From assembly GCA_038228295.1 (NCBI GenBank), contig JBBRPH010000003.1, positions 62,001 through 126,000 on the forward strand: a DNA stretch of 64,000 nt. Direction: 5' to 3'. A program made the translations under genes and the position numbers. Numbering within the stretch: the stretch's first letter is position 1; each line of letters begins with the position of its first letter. The notes below the pieces were generated by a model. It did no database searches. It was not told the origin of the DNA and worked only from the letters and a program-made list of their open reading frames with translations. Shown one piece after another: positions 1 to 9,100 of this stretch. Source of the stretch: JAICKM01 sp038228295 (GTDB lineage Bacteria > Chloroflexota > Chloroflexia > QHBQ01 > JAICKM01).

Positions 1-75
1 CTCTACAAAATGTGGGCCCAGTTTGCGGTGCAGGGCCGCGTGATCACGGTCGCCTGGGTTATCGCGGCCCAGTAA
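1..75 (+). CDS. C-terminal end of an unidentified protein (partial)
   Basis: An open frame enters from the left edge and runs 24 codons to a TAA at 73-75. The visible tail is rich in aliphatic and aromatic residues (ending ITVAWVIAAQ). It is too short to assign. It lies 65 bp upstream of a small HMA metal-binding protein on the same strand, so a metal-handling function is possible but unsupported. Confidence 0.5.
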   Translation, partial: LYKMWAQFAVQGRVITVAWVIAAQ

Positions 76-140
76 AACCCTGTGTCGGCAGGTCGTCTGC
101 CAGCACCCCATAGCTCTATAAGAAGAAGGAGAACAACACG

Positions 141-410
141 ATGTCGAACATCATCCTCGAAGTCCCGGACGTGTCTTGCGCGCATTGCGAGAAGACGATT
201 GTCAATGCGTTGGCGCAGCAGCCGGGCGTGCAGAGCGTGCAGGTGGATATTCCCGCTAAGGTGGTCTACCTGGACTATGACCCCGCGACCCTGCCGCTGA
301 CTCAGGTGCAGGCCATTCTGGACGAAGAAGGCTACCCCGTCGCCGCCACGCGCGAGGGGCAGGCTCCCGCGCCCCGCAAAGGCGCGGTCATCCCGCTGTT
401 GGGCAAGTAG
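141..410 (+). CDS. Heavy-metal-associated (HMA) domain protein, copper-chaperone-like
   Basis: This 89-residue protein is almost entirely one HMA ferredoxin-like fold. The metal-binding CxxC is at Cys13-Ala-His-Cys16 in the loop after the first strand, followed by the usual pattern of a Val-rich second strand and a Gly-Tyr (EEGYPV) near the end. Such proteins (CopZ/Atx1 type) carry Cu(I) or other soft metals through the cytosol to P-type ATPases or regulators. A strong AAGGAG ribosome binding site precedes the ATG. The last 20 residues are a basic, Pro/Ala-rich tail beyond the domain. No ATPase lies downstream. Mercury or zinc cannot be excluded from the motif alone. Confidence 0.85.
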   Translation: MSNIILEVPDVSCAHCEKTIVNALAQQPGVQSVQVDIPAKVVYLDYDPATLPLTQVQAILDEEGYPVAATREGQAPAPRKGAVIPLLGK

Positions 411-459
411 CCGCAGCCCGTGCCTACAGGCGTGGGCGCTGTACTTTACATAATAAGGC

Positions 460-555
460 AATAGGGGAACGCACAGCATAAACCCGCAGCATACTGAGGA
501 TTCATTGATTTGGCATCTTCGGGTTCTGCGGGTTTATGGCGTGCGTTCCCCTATT
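460..555. repeat. Large imperfect palindrome with 30-nt arms
   Basis: Arms 460-489 and 526-555 are reverse complements at 28 of 30 positions, separated by a 36-nt spacer. The only mismatches are in the middle of the arm (agc against the complement of ggc). It lies between the HMA gene and the next gene's promoter, so it could act as a terminator hairpin. Its size and long outer arms also fit a small MITE-like element. No target duplication is obvious. Confidence 0.7.
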
Positions 556-581
556 CTATGCGGATAACCAATCGGGCAGAC

Positions 582-611
582 TTGTCGCCTATTTTACGCC
601 TGTGATATAAT
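582..611 (+). promoter_or_regulatory. Extended -10 promoter for the Spo0M-like gene
   Basis: A TTGTCG -35-like hexamer (582-587) is followed, after 18 bp, by a perfect TATAAT (606-611) with an upstream TG at 603-604, the extended -10 signature. The predicted start site is about 35 nt before the ATG at 655, which has a GGAGG ribosome binding site. Confidence 0.6.
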
Positions 612-654
612 GGCGGCGTGATGCGCGCAGGACGGGCAGGAGGGTAGGCGACAG

Positions 655-1137
655 ATGGGCTTTTTGGATCGCGTGCGGGCCAGTTTTGCTCAGGCGAGTG
701 GGGGACGGGCGACGTTGGCGCTGACTCTGGAGCCGTCCACCGCCCAGCCCGGTGATAGTGTGGCTTACGAATTAGTGCTGACCACCACTGGACCGCTGAA
801 CGCCGACGGCATCACGATTGGCCTCTACGGCTGTGAGCGGATTCGCAGTGGTGGCGCCGCTCTGCTGCCCGCAGAGTGGACGCCCACCGGCGAACCGACC
901 GCCGGAGGACCGGTGGGCGAACTGCTGACCTATCAACAAAACGCACCGATGCAGGTCAGCGCGTTAAGCCTGCCCGCCGGCCATACGCAACAGTTCCACG
1001 GTACGATCCTTGTACCGGCCGATGGGCAGCCGACCTATCGTGGTATGGCCGCTCAACACCTCTGGCTGGTGCGCGCCCGCGTGATCATCCCGCTTGGCGA
1101 CGAAGTGAGTGTCGAAGCCGAGCTGACAGTACGCTGA
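655..1137 (+). CDS. Arrestin-like / Spo0M-related beta-sandwich protein
   Basis: This 160-residue cytosolic protein starts with a short amphipathic segment (GFLDRVRASFAQA). An immunoglobulin/arrestin-like domain follows, with the typical statement of the Spo0M family: an early strand ending in Q/PGD (residues 30-36), a central TGL-type strand and a C-terminal strand with VEAELTVR. Spo0M-like proteins are soluble arrestin-fold factors with poorly defined adaptor roles. The assignment rests on overall pattern, not a catalytic motif. A GGAGG site supports the start. The next gene begins 51 bp downstream on the same strand, so co-transcription with the TPR-VWA protein is likely. Confidence 0.5.
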   Translation: MGFLDRVRASFAQASGGRATLALTLEPSTAQPGDSVAYELVLTTTGPLNADGITIGLYGCERIRSGGAALLPAEWTPTGEPTAGGPVGELLTYQQNAPMQVSALSLPAGHTQQFHGTILVPADGQPTYRGMAAQHLWLVRARVIIPLGDEVSVEAELTVR

Positions 1138-1188
1138 GAGATCGTATCGGCGGCTCTTACAGTCCTCTCCATTCAATAAGGATACCTT

Positions 1189-4146
1189 ATGACCGTAGAT
1201 GATGCCCACCAGTGGCGTGCCCAGGGACTGGCAGCGCTCCAGATCGGCGACCGGGCCGGCGCGCGGGCGGCACTCACTGCGGCCGTGCAACGCGATCCCC
1301 AAGATGCGGTCGCCTGGTATGCGTTGGGCACGCTGCAACATGACCCACAACGGGCGCTTGCCGCGTTTGAGCGCACGTTGGCTCTTGACCCTAGCCATGC
1401 CGCCGCACAAGCGGCGGCCGCGCAGGTGCGCCGCTACCTCGGTCAAACCGCGCCCGTAACCGCCACGCCGGCTCCTACCACGCCTTCCATACCGGCTGCG
1501 GCCCAGCTGAATCCCCCGCCGGCCGCTGTGATCACCCCTGCGGCTGTTGCGGGCCAACCCGGACCGGCCCCTGCACCTTTCGCCCCTATGATCGCGCCTG
1601 CGCTTGCGGCTCCACCCATGTCTGCACCCCGTGCTCCCCTGGCGGCGCCTGCGCCCGCGCCTTTCGCCTCCAGAGTCGCGGACGCAGCGACGGCTCCCAC
1701 GGTTTTCGCCGCAGATCCCCGCCCGCCCGCCGCCCCGCTCACGCCCATACCGGCGACTCAGCGTCTCAACGATCTGGCGCAACAGGGTATCGCGGCGGCT
1801 CAAGCGGGCTGGCGGGCGGAAGCGCGTGAGGCGCTGCTGCAAGTAGTCGCGACCGATGAAAGCTACGAAGCCGCCTGGTATTGGCTGAGTACGGTGGTGG
1901 ACGACCCAGCGGATGTAGAAGTGGCGCTGGAAAATACGCTACACCTCAACCCGCAGCACACAGCGGCCGCCGCCCGGCTGCGTGAATTGCGCGGACAACC
2001 TGCCACTACTATCCCTGTGGTGCTACCATCCGTGGCGATTGTTGTTCCTACCGCCGCTCCGGTTGCCCTACCTGTTGTGCCGGCCGCGCCGGCTCCCCCG
2101 GTCCTGCCTAATCCCACCGCCGCACCCATTATGCGACCTACACCGGTTCCGCCGGTCCCGCTTAACACCACCAGCTCTGCTGCGCCTGTTACTGATATGC
2201 GGCCTATAGCGGCCCCGCCTAACACCACCAGCCCCGCTGCGCCTGCTACCGATCTAGCGGTCGGCGGCGAGCTGCTGCCCGCCACCGACCCGGAGGACTA
2301 CCGCCCGCTAATCGGCCAGATTATGGCGAAACGCTACCTCGTGCTGGCCCCTTTCCCCAGCGGTGGGTTAATGGTGTTGCTGGCGAGCGATGTCAAGAAC
2401 GGCAGCTACCTGTTGATTCGGGCGGACACGGAAGTTCCCGGCAAACCGAGCGGCATGGTGGCGAAACGCGGCTTTGTGCATAACGGGCGTAGCTATGTTG
2501 TGAGTAATATCGGGCTAAACGGTCTCAGTTTGCGGACGTTTCTGGATGCTGTGGGCCGCTTGCCGGCGGCGCAGGCGGTGCAATACGGCCTGCAACTCAT
2601 CCGCATCGCCCGTCGTGGGCGCGGCTTATTGCTGGAACGCCGCACCTGGCGACCCGAATCGATCACGATCACCGCTGACGGCGCACTGGATCTGACCGCG
2701 CTGCCGGGCATGGACGAAGAACGGCCGGCGCCGTCCAGCCTTTCGCCCCCCGAACACCACGCCGGGCGCCCACTGGATGCCCGGTCCGATGTCTATTTAA
2801 TCGGTGCATTGATCTATTATTTGCTCACCGCCTCGGCCCCCCCGGAGGCGATGCCGCTGCCGCATCCCGAAACACCGGCCGACCGCCGGGCTGCCCCCCG
2901 CTTGGTCGCCGAGTTCCCGGCGGCGCCGGGTATGCCGCTCCGTGTGGCGGGCGTCTTAGCCAAAGCGTTACAGGCCGACCCCGCCGCCCGCTATCCGACG
3001 TTAGCTGCGTTTGAAGCGGCGCTGCAAGAATTGGCGGCTGATCTGCGCCAAGAGGAGGCGAGCCGACGGATCCGGCAAAGTTTGCTGCCGCGCCTGATCG
3101 CTGCCGCGTTGTGGGTGGGCGCTTTTATCAGCGCAATGCTGATACTCGGCTTCATTTTAACCAACCGCGACGATCCGTTGAAAGCCTTGCGCTTGCGCTT
3201 TATGCCGCCGCCCCCGCCTACAGCCGGCTCGGGGGTGACTACGGGGCTACCGGATACCGGCCCGGCTCCTGTAGGATCGGCGTTGCAGCGGATGGCGATC
3301 TTCGCGCCCGGTGGTCGCAACAGCCTCAACCATTTGAGCATCACCCAGGTGGACAGTAGCCGCTCCCCGATGACCACAGTCTATTTTAGCGCTGTTAGCA
3401 ACGATTATAAGCCGGTGAGCGACCTCCAAGCCCGCGATTTCACCGTTCTCAGCGACACCGTGCCGATCACCAATTTTCAGGTGGTGAATCTGTGGAGCAT
3501 AACCAGCACCGTGTCGATCTACCTGGTTATGGACACCAGCGCCAGCATGGCAGGGGCACCGCTGGCGGCAGCGCAAAAGGCGGCCCGTCAGTTCGTGAGC
3601 CTGTTTGGTCCCGCCGATCAGTTCGGCTTGATCCGCTTTAACGATCATACCGATCTGTTACAGCAGGCGACGGCGGATAAAACTGCCGTGCTGACTAAGA
3701 TTGCCGGTTTGGATGCCTTTGGCAACACAGCGCTCTATGACGCGATTCATCAGGCAGTGGATTATGCTGCTCGTACCGACGGCCGGCACTTGGTGGTAGT
3801 CCTCAGCGACGGTAAGGACACGGCTAGCAGCAGCTTTGGTCGGGCAGATGTAATCAGCTATGCCCAAGAGCATAGTATCCCTATTTATGTTATCGGCTTG
3901 ACGGGTAGTGAGGATTACGACGGTGCAACGCTGACTGCGCTGGCCCAGGCGGGCGGCGGCGAGTTGCTGGAGTCGCCTGACCCTGAGCAGTTAGCCGGTC
4001 TTTACCAGTTGATCGCCTTCCAGGTGGCCGGCAGCTATCGCTTGACCTTCACTGGGACGGGTGGGGCGGGCAGTCACACGATCAAAATCACGACCACTTC
4101 GGGCGACCAACCGTATAGCGGCAAGGCCGGCTATACGCTGAAGTAA
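1189..4146 (+). CDS. TPR - pseudokinase - TM - VWA domain fusion protein
   Basis: This is a 985-residue mosaic. Residues 3-80 and about 190-270 are TPR units (DPQDAVAWYALG; ESYEAAWYWLS), each followed by long Pro/Ala/Val-rich linkers. Residues about 375-620 resemble a Ser/Thr kinase: a start like KRYLVLAPFPSGG and a late DARSDVYLIGALIYYLLTA helix. The catalytic loop is degenerate (RRTWRPESI in place of HRDxKPxN), the VAIK lysine is replaced (YLLIR), and no DFG is seen, so it is probably a pseudokinase. One TM helix spans about 635-658. After it comes a VWA domain with an intact MIDAS-like DTSAS at about 781 and a later DGKD, predicted outside the membrane. It probably acts as a binding or scaffold protein. 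Confidence 0.75.
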   Translation: MTVDDAHQWRAQGLAALQIGDRAGARAALTAAVQRDPQDAVAWYALGTLQHDPQRALAAFERTLALDPSHAAAQAAAAQVRRYLGQTAPVTATPAPTTPSIPAAAQLNPPPAAVITPAAVAGQPGPAPAPFAPMIAPALAAPPMSAPRAPLAAPAPAPFASRVADAATAPTVFAADPRPPAAPLTPIPATQRLNDLAQQGIAAAQAGWRAEAREALLQVVATDESYEAAWYWLSTVVDDPADVEVALENTLHLNPQHTAAAARLRELRGQPATTIPVVLPSVAIVVPTAAPVALPVVPAAPAPPVLPNPTAAPIMRPTPVPPVPLNTTSSAAPVTDMRPIAAPPNTTSPAAPATDLAVGGELLPATDPEDYRPLIGQIMAKRYLVLAPFPSGGLMVLLASDVKNGSYLLIRADTEVPGKPSGMVAKRGFVHNGRSYVVSNIGLNGLSLRTFLDAVGRLPAAQAVQYGLQLIRIARRGRGLLLERRTWRPESITITADGALDLTALPGMDEERPAPSSLSPPEHHAGRPLDARSDVYLIGALIYYLLTASAPPEAMPLPHPETPADRRAAPRLVAEFPAAPGMPLRVAGVLAKALQADPAARYPTLAAFEAALQELAADLRQEEASRRIRQSLLPRLIAAALWVGAFISAMLILGFILTNRDDPLKALRLRFMPPPPPTAGSGVTTGLPDTGPAPVGSALQRMAIFAPGGRNSLNHLSITQVDSSRSPMTTVYFSAVSNDYKPVSDLQARDFTVLSDTVPITNFQVVNLWSITSTVSIYLVMDTSASMAGAPLAAAQKAARQFVSLFGPADQFGLIRFNDHTDLLQQATADKTAVLTKIAGLDAFGNTALYDAIHQAVDYAARTDGRHLVVVLSDGKDTASSSFGRADVISYAQEHSIPIYVIGLTGSEDYDGATLTALAQAGGGELLESPDPEQLAGLYQLIAFQVAGSYRLTFTGTGGAGSHTIKITTTSGDQPYSGKAGYTLK

Positions 4147-4201
4147 GCAACACCGCAAGTCTACTCCTATACTTGTGCGCCGCAATCAGGGTTACGCACT
4201 G

Positions 4202-5554
4202 CTAATGCAGTGGGGCCGCTTCTACCCGTTCGGCGGCGGGATCTTCGATGGGCGGGCCTTCATACTTAACATGGACTTTGCTGATGCGGCGGCGGTCCAT
4301 CGCGGCCACCGTGAAGCGGATGTCGTGCCACAGGATCGTGTCGCCGGGATCGGGGATACGCCCCTGCTGCTCCAAGATGAGCGCGGCCACCGTGCTGTCT
4401 AGCTCGGTATCGCGGATACGCAGGCGCAGCCGCTCCACAATGTCGGCCAATGAGATATTACCCGCCACCTGCAACTCGCCCGGCCCGATCTCTTGTAGCG
4501 GCGCTTCTTCGTGTTCAAACTCATCTTGAATATCGCCTACGATCTCTTCCAGCAGGTCTTCCAGCGTCAGCAGGCCCGACACGCCACCAAACTCGTCCAC
4601 GGCGATTGCCATGTTCTGTCGTCCGCGCTGCAGCTCGCGCAATAGCTCGCCGACCAGCTTGGTTTCCGGCACAAAGACGAGGGGATGACTGATGGCGTTC
4701 AATGGTTCGGCAGTGCGCCCGTCAATATACGCGCCCAGCACATCTTTGGCGAAGACCATGCCGACGATATTTTCGCGGTCGCTCTGGTAGATCGGGATGC
4801 GGGCATAGCCCGATTTGCGGACGTGCGGCCCCGCTTCGGCCACGCTCATGTCCGCCGATAGTTCAAACATATCGGGGCGCGGCATCATGATCTCGCTCAC
4901 CCGGCGGTCGGTAAACTCAAAAATGTTGCGGATCATCTGCTGTTCGCTGGCTGTGACCACTCCTTCGTCTTCGCCGGTTTCCACCATAGACATAATTTCG
5001 GCTTCGCTGATACTGGGCATCGCGGCGCGGTGACTGCCTCCCAACAGGCGCACGATGAGATTAGTGGTGCCGGTGAGGAACGCGACGACCGGACCCAACA
5101 GCCGTGCCATCAGCCCCACCGGCCCGGACACCCGCAAGGCAATCGATTCGGCCAGCTCGATGCCCAGTGTTTTAGGCACCAGTTCGCCAAAAATCAGCAC
5201 AACAAACGCATCACCAATGGTGACAAAGATAAAGGCCACTGTATCGGCGGTCGGTGAGTCCAGGTGCAACGGCGCGCCAACCAACAGCCCTTTTACCCCA
5301 TCAACCAGGCTGACCGCGCCGAAAGCCGACGCAAAAAAGGCGGTCAGTGTTACTCCGACCTGCACAGTGGCGATAAAACTGCGCGGATTGTGCAATAAGC
5401 GCTGCACCCGCCGCGCCGCTGGGTTGCCGTCGTCAGCTAACTGCTTGATACGTGCCCGTCGCACGGAGATAATCGCGATTTCTGCCGCGTTCAAGAACGC
5501 GTTAATTAAGACCAAAAGTGCGATAACCGCTAAATGACCTAACGTGCTGTTCAA
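4202..5554 (-). CDS. CorC/HlyC-family membrane protein (DUF21-CBS-CorC_HlyC)
   Basis: The 450-residue protein has the canonical order of the CNNM/CorC family. An N-terminal DUF21 membrane domain has about four helices in residues 1-190. A CBS pair occupies about 205-330 (EIMMPRPDMFEL, then FGGVSGLLTLEDLLEEIVGDIQDE). A C-terminal CorC_HlyC domain lies at about 345-430. Relatives export Mg2+ or Co2+ or modulate their transport; older names such as hemolysin C are misleading. The start is TTG at 5554, supported by a GAGGAG site. It converges on the VWA gene with a 55-bp gap. Confidence 0.88.
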   Translation of the reverse strand: MNSTLGHLAVIALLVLINAFLNAAEIAIISVRRARIKQLADDGNPAARRVQRLLHNPRSFIATVQVGVTLTAFFASAFGAVSLVDGVKGLLVGAPLHLDSPTADTVAFIFVTIGDAFVVLIFGELVPKTLGIELAESIALRVSGPVGLMARLLGPVVAFLTGTTNLIVRLLGGSHRAAMPSISEAEIMSMVETGEDEGVVTASEQQMIRNIFEFTDRRVSEIMMPRPDMFELSADMSVAEAGPHVRKSGYARIPIYQSDRENIVGMVFAKDVLGAYIDGRTAEPLNAISHPLVFVPETKLVGELLRELQRGRQNMAIAVDEFGGVSGLLTLEDLLEEIVGDIQDEFEHEEAPLQEIGPGELQVAGNISLADIVERLRLRIRDTELDSTVAALILEQQGRIPDPGDTILWHDIRFTVAAMDRRRISKVHVKYEGPPIEDPAAERVEAAPLH

Positions 5555-6114
5555 CCAAAGACTCCTCTAACGACCCCTTTATGCACCATGCTCCAAGTAA
5601 TCCCGCCCTAAATAAAACGCAGAATCACACTATTGTACCACGTTTAGCGGCTGCTTGTCGCCTCACAAAGTGAGCAGGGGCGTGTTCTTGTTTGGCAGGC
5701 TTGCCGGTATCCGTGTCGGCGCACAGAGTTGGCGGGCAGGGCGGGTGCGCCCGGCAGCCGTACCAGCCATAGCATAAATTGGCACAAATATCGCTCCTAT
5801 ACGACCTTCTCAGTGATAAATCCACGAACTTCTGCTATACCAAAGGCAGCTACACAGCAGTTCAACTTCAATCCCCGGTGCTGGGCCGCCCGTAGGCAAA
5901 ATACGTGGGCGCGAATGGGGACGCAATAGCTATTATTTCCGTACCGCTGCCCCTAGCCGTAGATACTAACAGCGAGGGCAATCTCGACCAAACCGATAAC
6001 CTCGCCGCCGAACCTTGAGTTGCGCCACAGCAAACGGCCCCTCTTCTAATCCAGAAAGAGGGGCCGCTTGTTTGGACCCGCTGTGTGTTCCTGCCTGCGG
6101 CAGGAGTAGCGAGG
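5555..6114. other. Intergenic region, no supported gene
   Basis: These 560 bp separate two minus-strand genes. The left part holds the leader of the CorC-like gene, and the right end holds a strong hairpin at 6035-6066. Short open frames here have no domain pattern or ribosome binding site. Confidence 0.6.
6035..6066 (-). terminator. Hairpin terminator downstream of the RND pump gene
   Basis: Perfect 11-bp arms (6035-6045 and 6056-6066) with a 10-nt loop lie 49 nt past the minus-strand stop at 6115. The following minus-strand sequence (gtttgctg) has only a weak U-tract. Confidence 0.65.
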
Positions 6115-9100
6115 TTAGCTTGTTGTCGTCTGTTGATTGCGTGCGCCGACCAACGCCGGCTCGACCGGCGTAGGAGCCTCATGTACGCCGGTGACGGGCG
6201 GCGCGATCGGCACCGGCGTGCCCTCGTCGTCGGAGCTGCGACGGGTTAGGCGGCGGCGAATGCTGTCAAAGATACTGTAGACCACCGGTACGACCAGTAG
6301 CGTCAGCAGCGTCGAAGTGAACAGGCCGCCGATAACCACGGTGCCTAATTCCGCCGCGATGAGGGAGCCTGCGTTGCTGATCGCCAGTGGGATCAGGGCG
6401 ATAATAGTAGCGATAGCCGTCATCAAGATGGGCCGCACGCGCACGCGCCCGCCGTGGATCAGCGAGTCGTAGGTGTTGTAGCCCAGCCGCTTGTGTTGCT
6501 CCACCATATCGAGCAACACGATGGCATTGGTCACTACGATACCGACCAGCATCAGCAAGCCGATCATGGCGCTGATGCCGAACGGCTTGCCGGTGACCCA
6601 GAGTGCCAGGAACGAGCCGATAAAGGCCAGCGGCAGCGCGAACATGATGACAAACGGCGTGGAGAGCGAGCCGAAGAACAGGACCATCACCACATAGACC
6701 AAACCGATAGCGATCAGGAGCGCAGTACCCAGTTGGCCGAACGCTTCGGTGAACTGCGCCGAAGAGCCGCCGGTCGAGATTTTGATGCCCGCCGGAGCCG
6801 TGGCTTTGATGTCGTTCACGATCTTTGTGGCCGCCGCCTGCACGCCGCTAATACTCTGAGAGGTAATCGTGCCGCTGACGCTCACGGCCCCGTCCTGATT
6901 CACGCGATTAATCGAGACCGGCCCCTGCCCTTCGGTCACCGCCGCGATGTCGCTGAGGGGCACTGGGTTCACCGCGCCGACCCGGATCGCTTTGATCGCG
7001 TCGAGGCTGTTGAAGCCGCTGGGGTTATAGCCGACCAGCACATCGTAGGGCGTGCTGTCAATCGTGATGGCGGTCACCTTCTGGTTGGTCAGTAGGCCAC
7101 GCACCTGCCCCGCGATCTGGATCGCGCTGCTGCCATGCACGAGTGCCTTATCGGGGTCTACTTTGATACTGATCTGCGGCTTCTGTGCCTGGAGGTCGGT
7201 CTTGACGTTCACCAGATCCGGCACTGTTTTAAGCTGATCGGCCAACTGCCGGCTGACCATGCGCAGGTCGGCGGCGTTGGAGCCGGTGACGGTGAGCGCG
7301 AAGGCCGAGCTGCTGGGCCCGCCGGTGGTGCTGCCGGTGGTCACGCTCTGCTCTTTGATGGCGCTGTTCGCCTTGAGCAGCGCGCGCACTTTGTTGGCTT
7401 CTGCGTCCAAGTCTGCATCGGGTTTCAGGTTGATGGTCAGGCTGGCCGCGTTATCGCTTCCCAGTCCGGTGAAGGCGCTGGCGTTCGAGTCGGTGTTGGC
7501 CCCCATGGTCACTTGGTAGTTTCTCACCGCCGGGTCTTTCGCCAACGCATCTTCAATCGTCTTCGCCACGGTGCTGGTGGTCTGGACATCGGTGCCGGCG
7601 GCCAGGGTCAGGCCGGCGCTGATCACCTTGTCGCTGCCCAGATTCAAGAAAGTGGTGCCGATTGCGCCCAGCACTAGGGGCAGTAGACTACCCACAAACA
7701 GCAGCGCGGCCAGCGCCAGCGTGCCCAGCTTGGTCCAGCGGTTCCGCAAGGCCAGGGTGAGCGCGGGCGTGTAGATGCGCTGCACCAACGTGTCCGGCGC
7801 TTCGCCGATGGCGGCCGCTTTGGTCCCGGCTGGGCGGCGTTCCGGGCGGATGAAGAGCGCGGCCAGCACGGGCACAATCGTCAGTGCGGCCAGTAACGAG
7901 GCCAGTAAGGACAACGACACCGCGATCGCGAACGGGCGGAAGATTTCGCTGATGAAGCCGGCCAGGAAGCCGAGCGGCAGGAACACCGAAACGGTGGTCA
8001 GGGTGGAGGAGGTAATGGCCGAAGCCACTTCGCGCGTGCCGTTATAGGCTGCTACGCGCGGTGATTCGCCTTCATGAATGTGGCGATAGATGTTTTCCAG
8101 CACCACGATACTATCATCTACCACGCGCCCCACCGCCACCGCCAGTCCAGCCAGGCTCATAATGTTCAGCGAGAGGCCGAACACGTTGAGCAGGATAAAG
8201 GCGAACAGCACGGACATGGGAATTGAGACCGCCGTCACCAGTGTCGAGCGGATACTCCGCAGGAACAAGAGGATCACGAGGATCGCTAGAACCGCGCCCG
8301 ATACGCCTTCGCGGATCAGGCTATTCAGTGATTCTTCGATGTAGCCGGCTTGGCCGAAAACCTGCACCACTTCAGTGCCGGGCAGCTTCGCTTTCAGGTC
8401 GGTCAGTTTCGCGTCAATAGCATGGGCGGTCGAAACGGTGTTGGCGTTTTGCGTTTTGTAGATCACTAGGCCCAGGCTGGGCTTGCCGTTGGTGCGGGCG
8501 ATACTCGACGCGGCCACGTTGGTCAGTTCGACCGTCGCCACATCTTGCAGGGCCACCGGTTTCGGCACCGCCGGCGGCGCTCCGGTGGTGCCCGCTGCGC
8601 CTGCTCCGGTCGGTGCGCCTGTTGTACCCGCCGGCGCGCCGGGGCCGCTCGGCGGTCCGTTGCCGGCGGTGGTGCCCGCACCGGGCGCGGGGAGTGTGCC
8701 GGTGATTACGCCGCCGATCGGTGCCGGCGTGCTGCCGGTCGCCCCAGTGCTATCCGTTGTGGGGCTGGGGGTCACACTTGGCGTAGCCCGTCTGGCGGCC
8801 GGAGTCGGCGTTTTCTTGCCGTTGCTCACAGTGGCAACCGCCGGCGGAGCCGCCAGCCCGACGCTACCCAGCGCACTTGATACGGCAGCGGGAGCCGCAC
8901 CGTTCGGCGGCCCGGCCGGGGCCGGTGCGCCCGGCGCGCCTGTACCACTCGGTGCGCCATAGCCACCCGGCGCACCCGTGCCGCCGGGCGCACCGGTCCC
9001 AGCCGGCCGTTGCATCCCGACGACGATCTTGCGCAGGTCGTCTATCGTGGTGAACTCATGATTCACCACGACCGGCACGCTCTGGCCGGCGTTCACAATG

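Noticed and set aside
5868..6182. 104-residue minus-strand frame overlapping the RND 3' end
   Set aside because: It crosses the terminator hairpin and overlaps real coding sequence in another frame.
6454..7095. Long plus-strand open frame opposite the RND pump
   Set aside because: It is the complement of a clear RND coding frame, is His/Arg/Asp-rich, and shows no domain or ribosome site.
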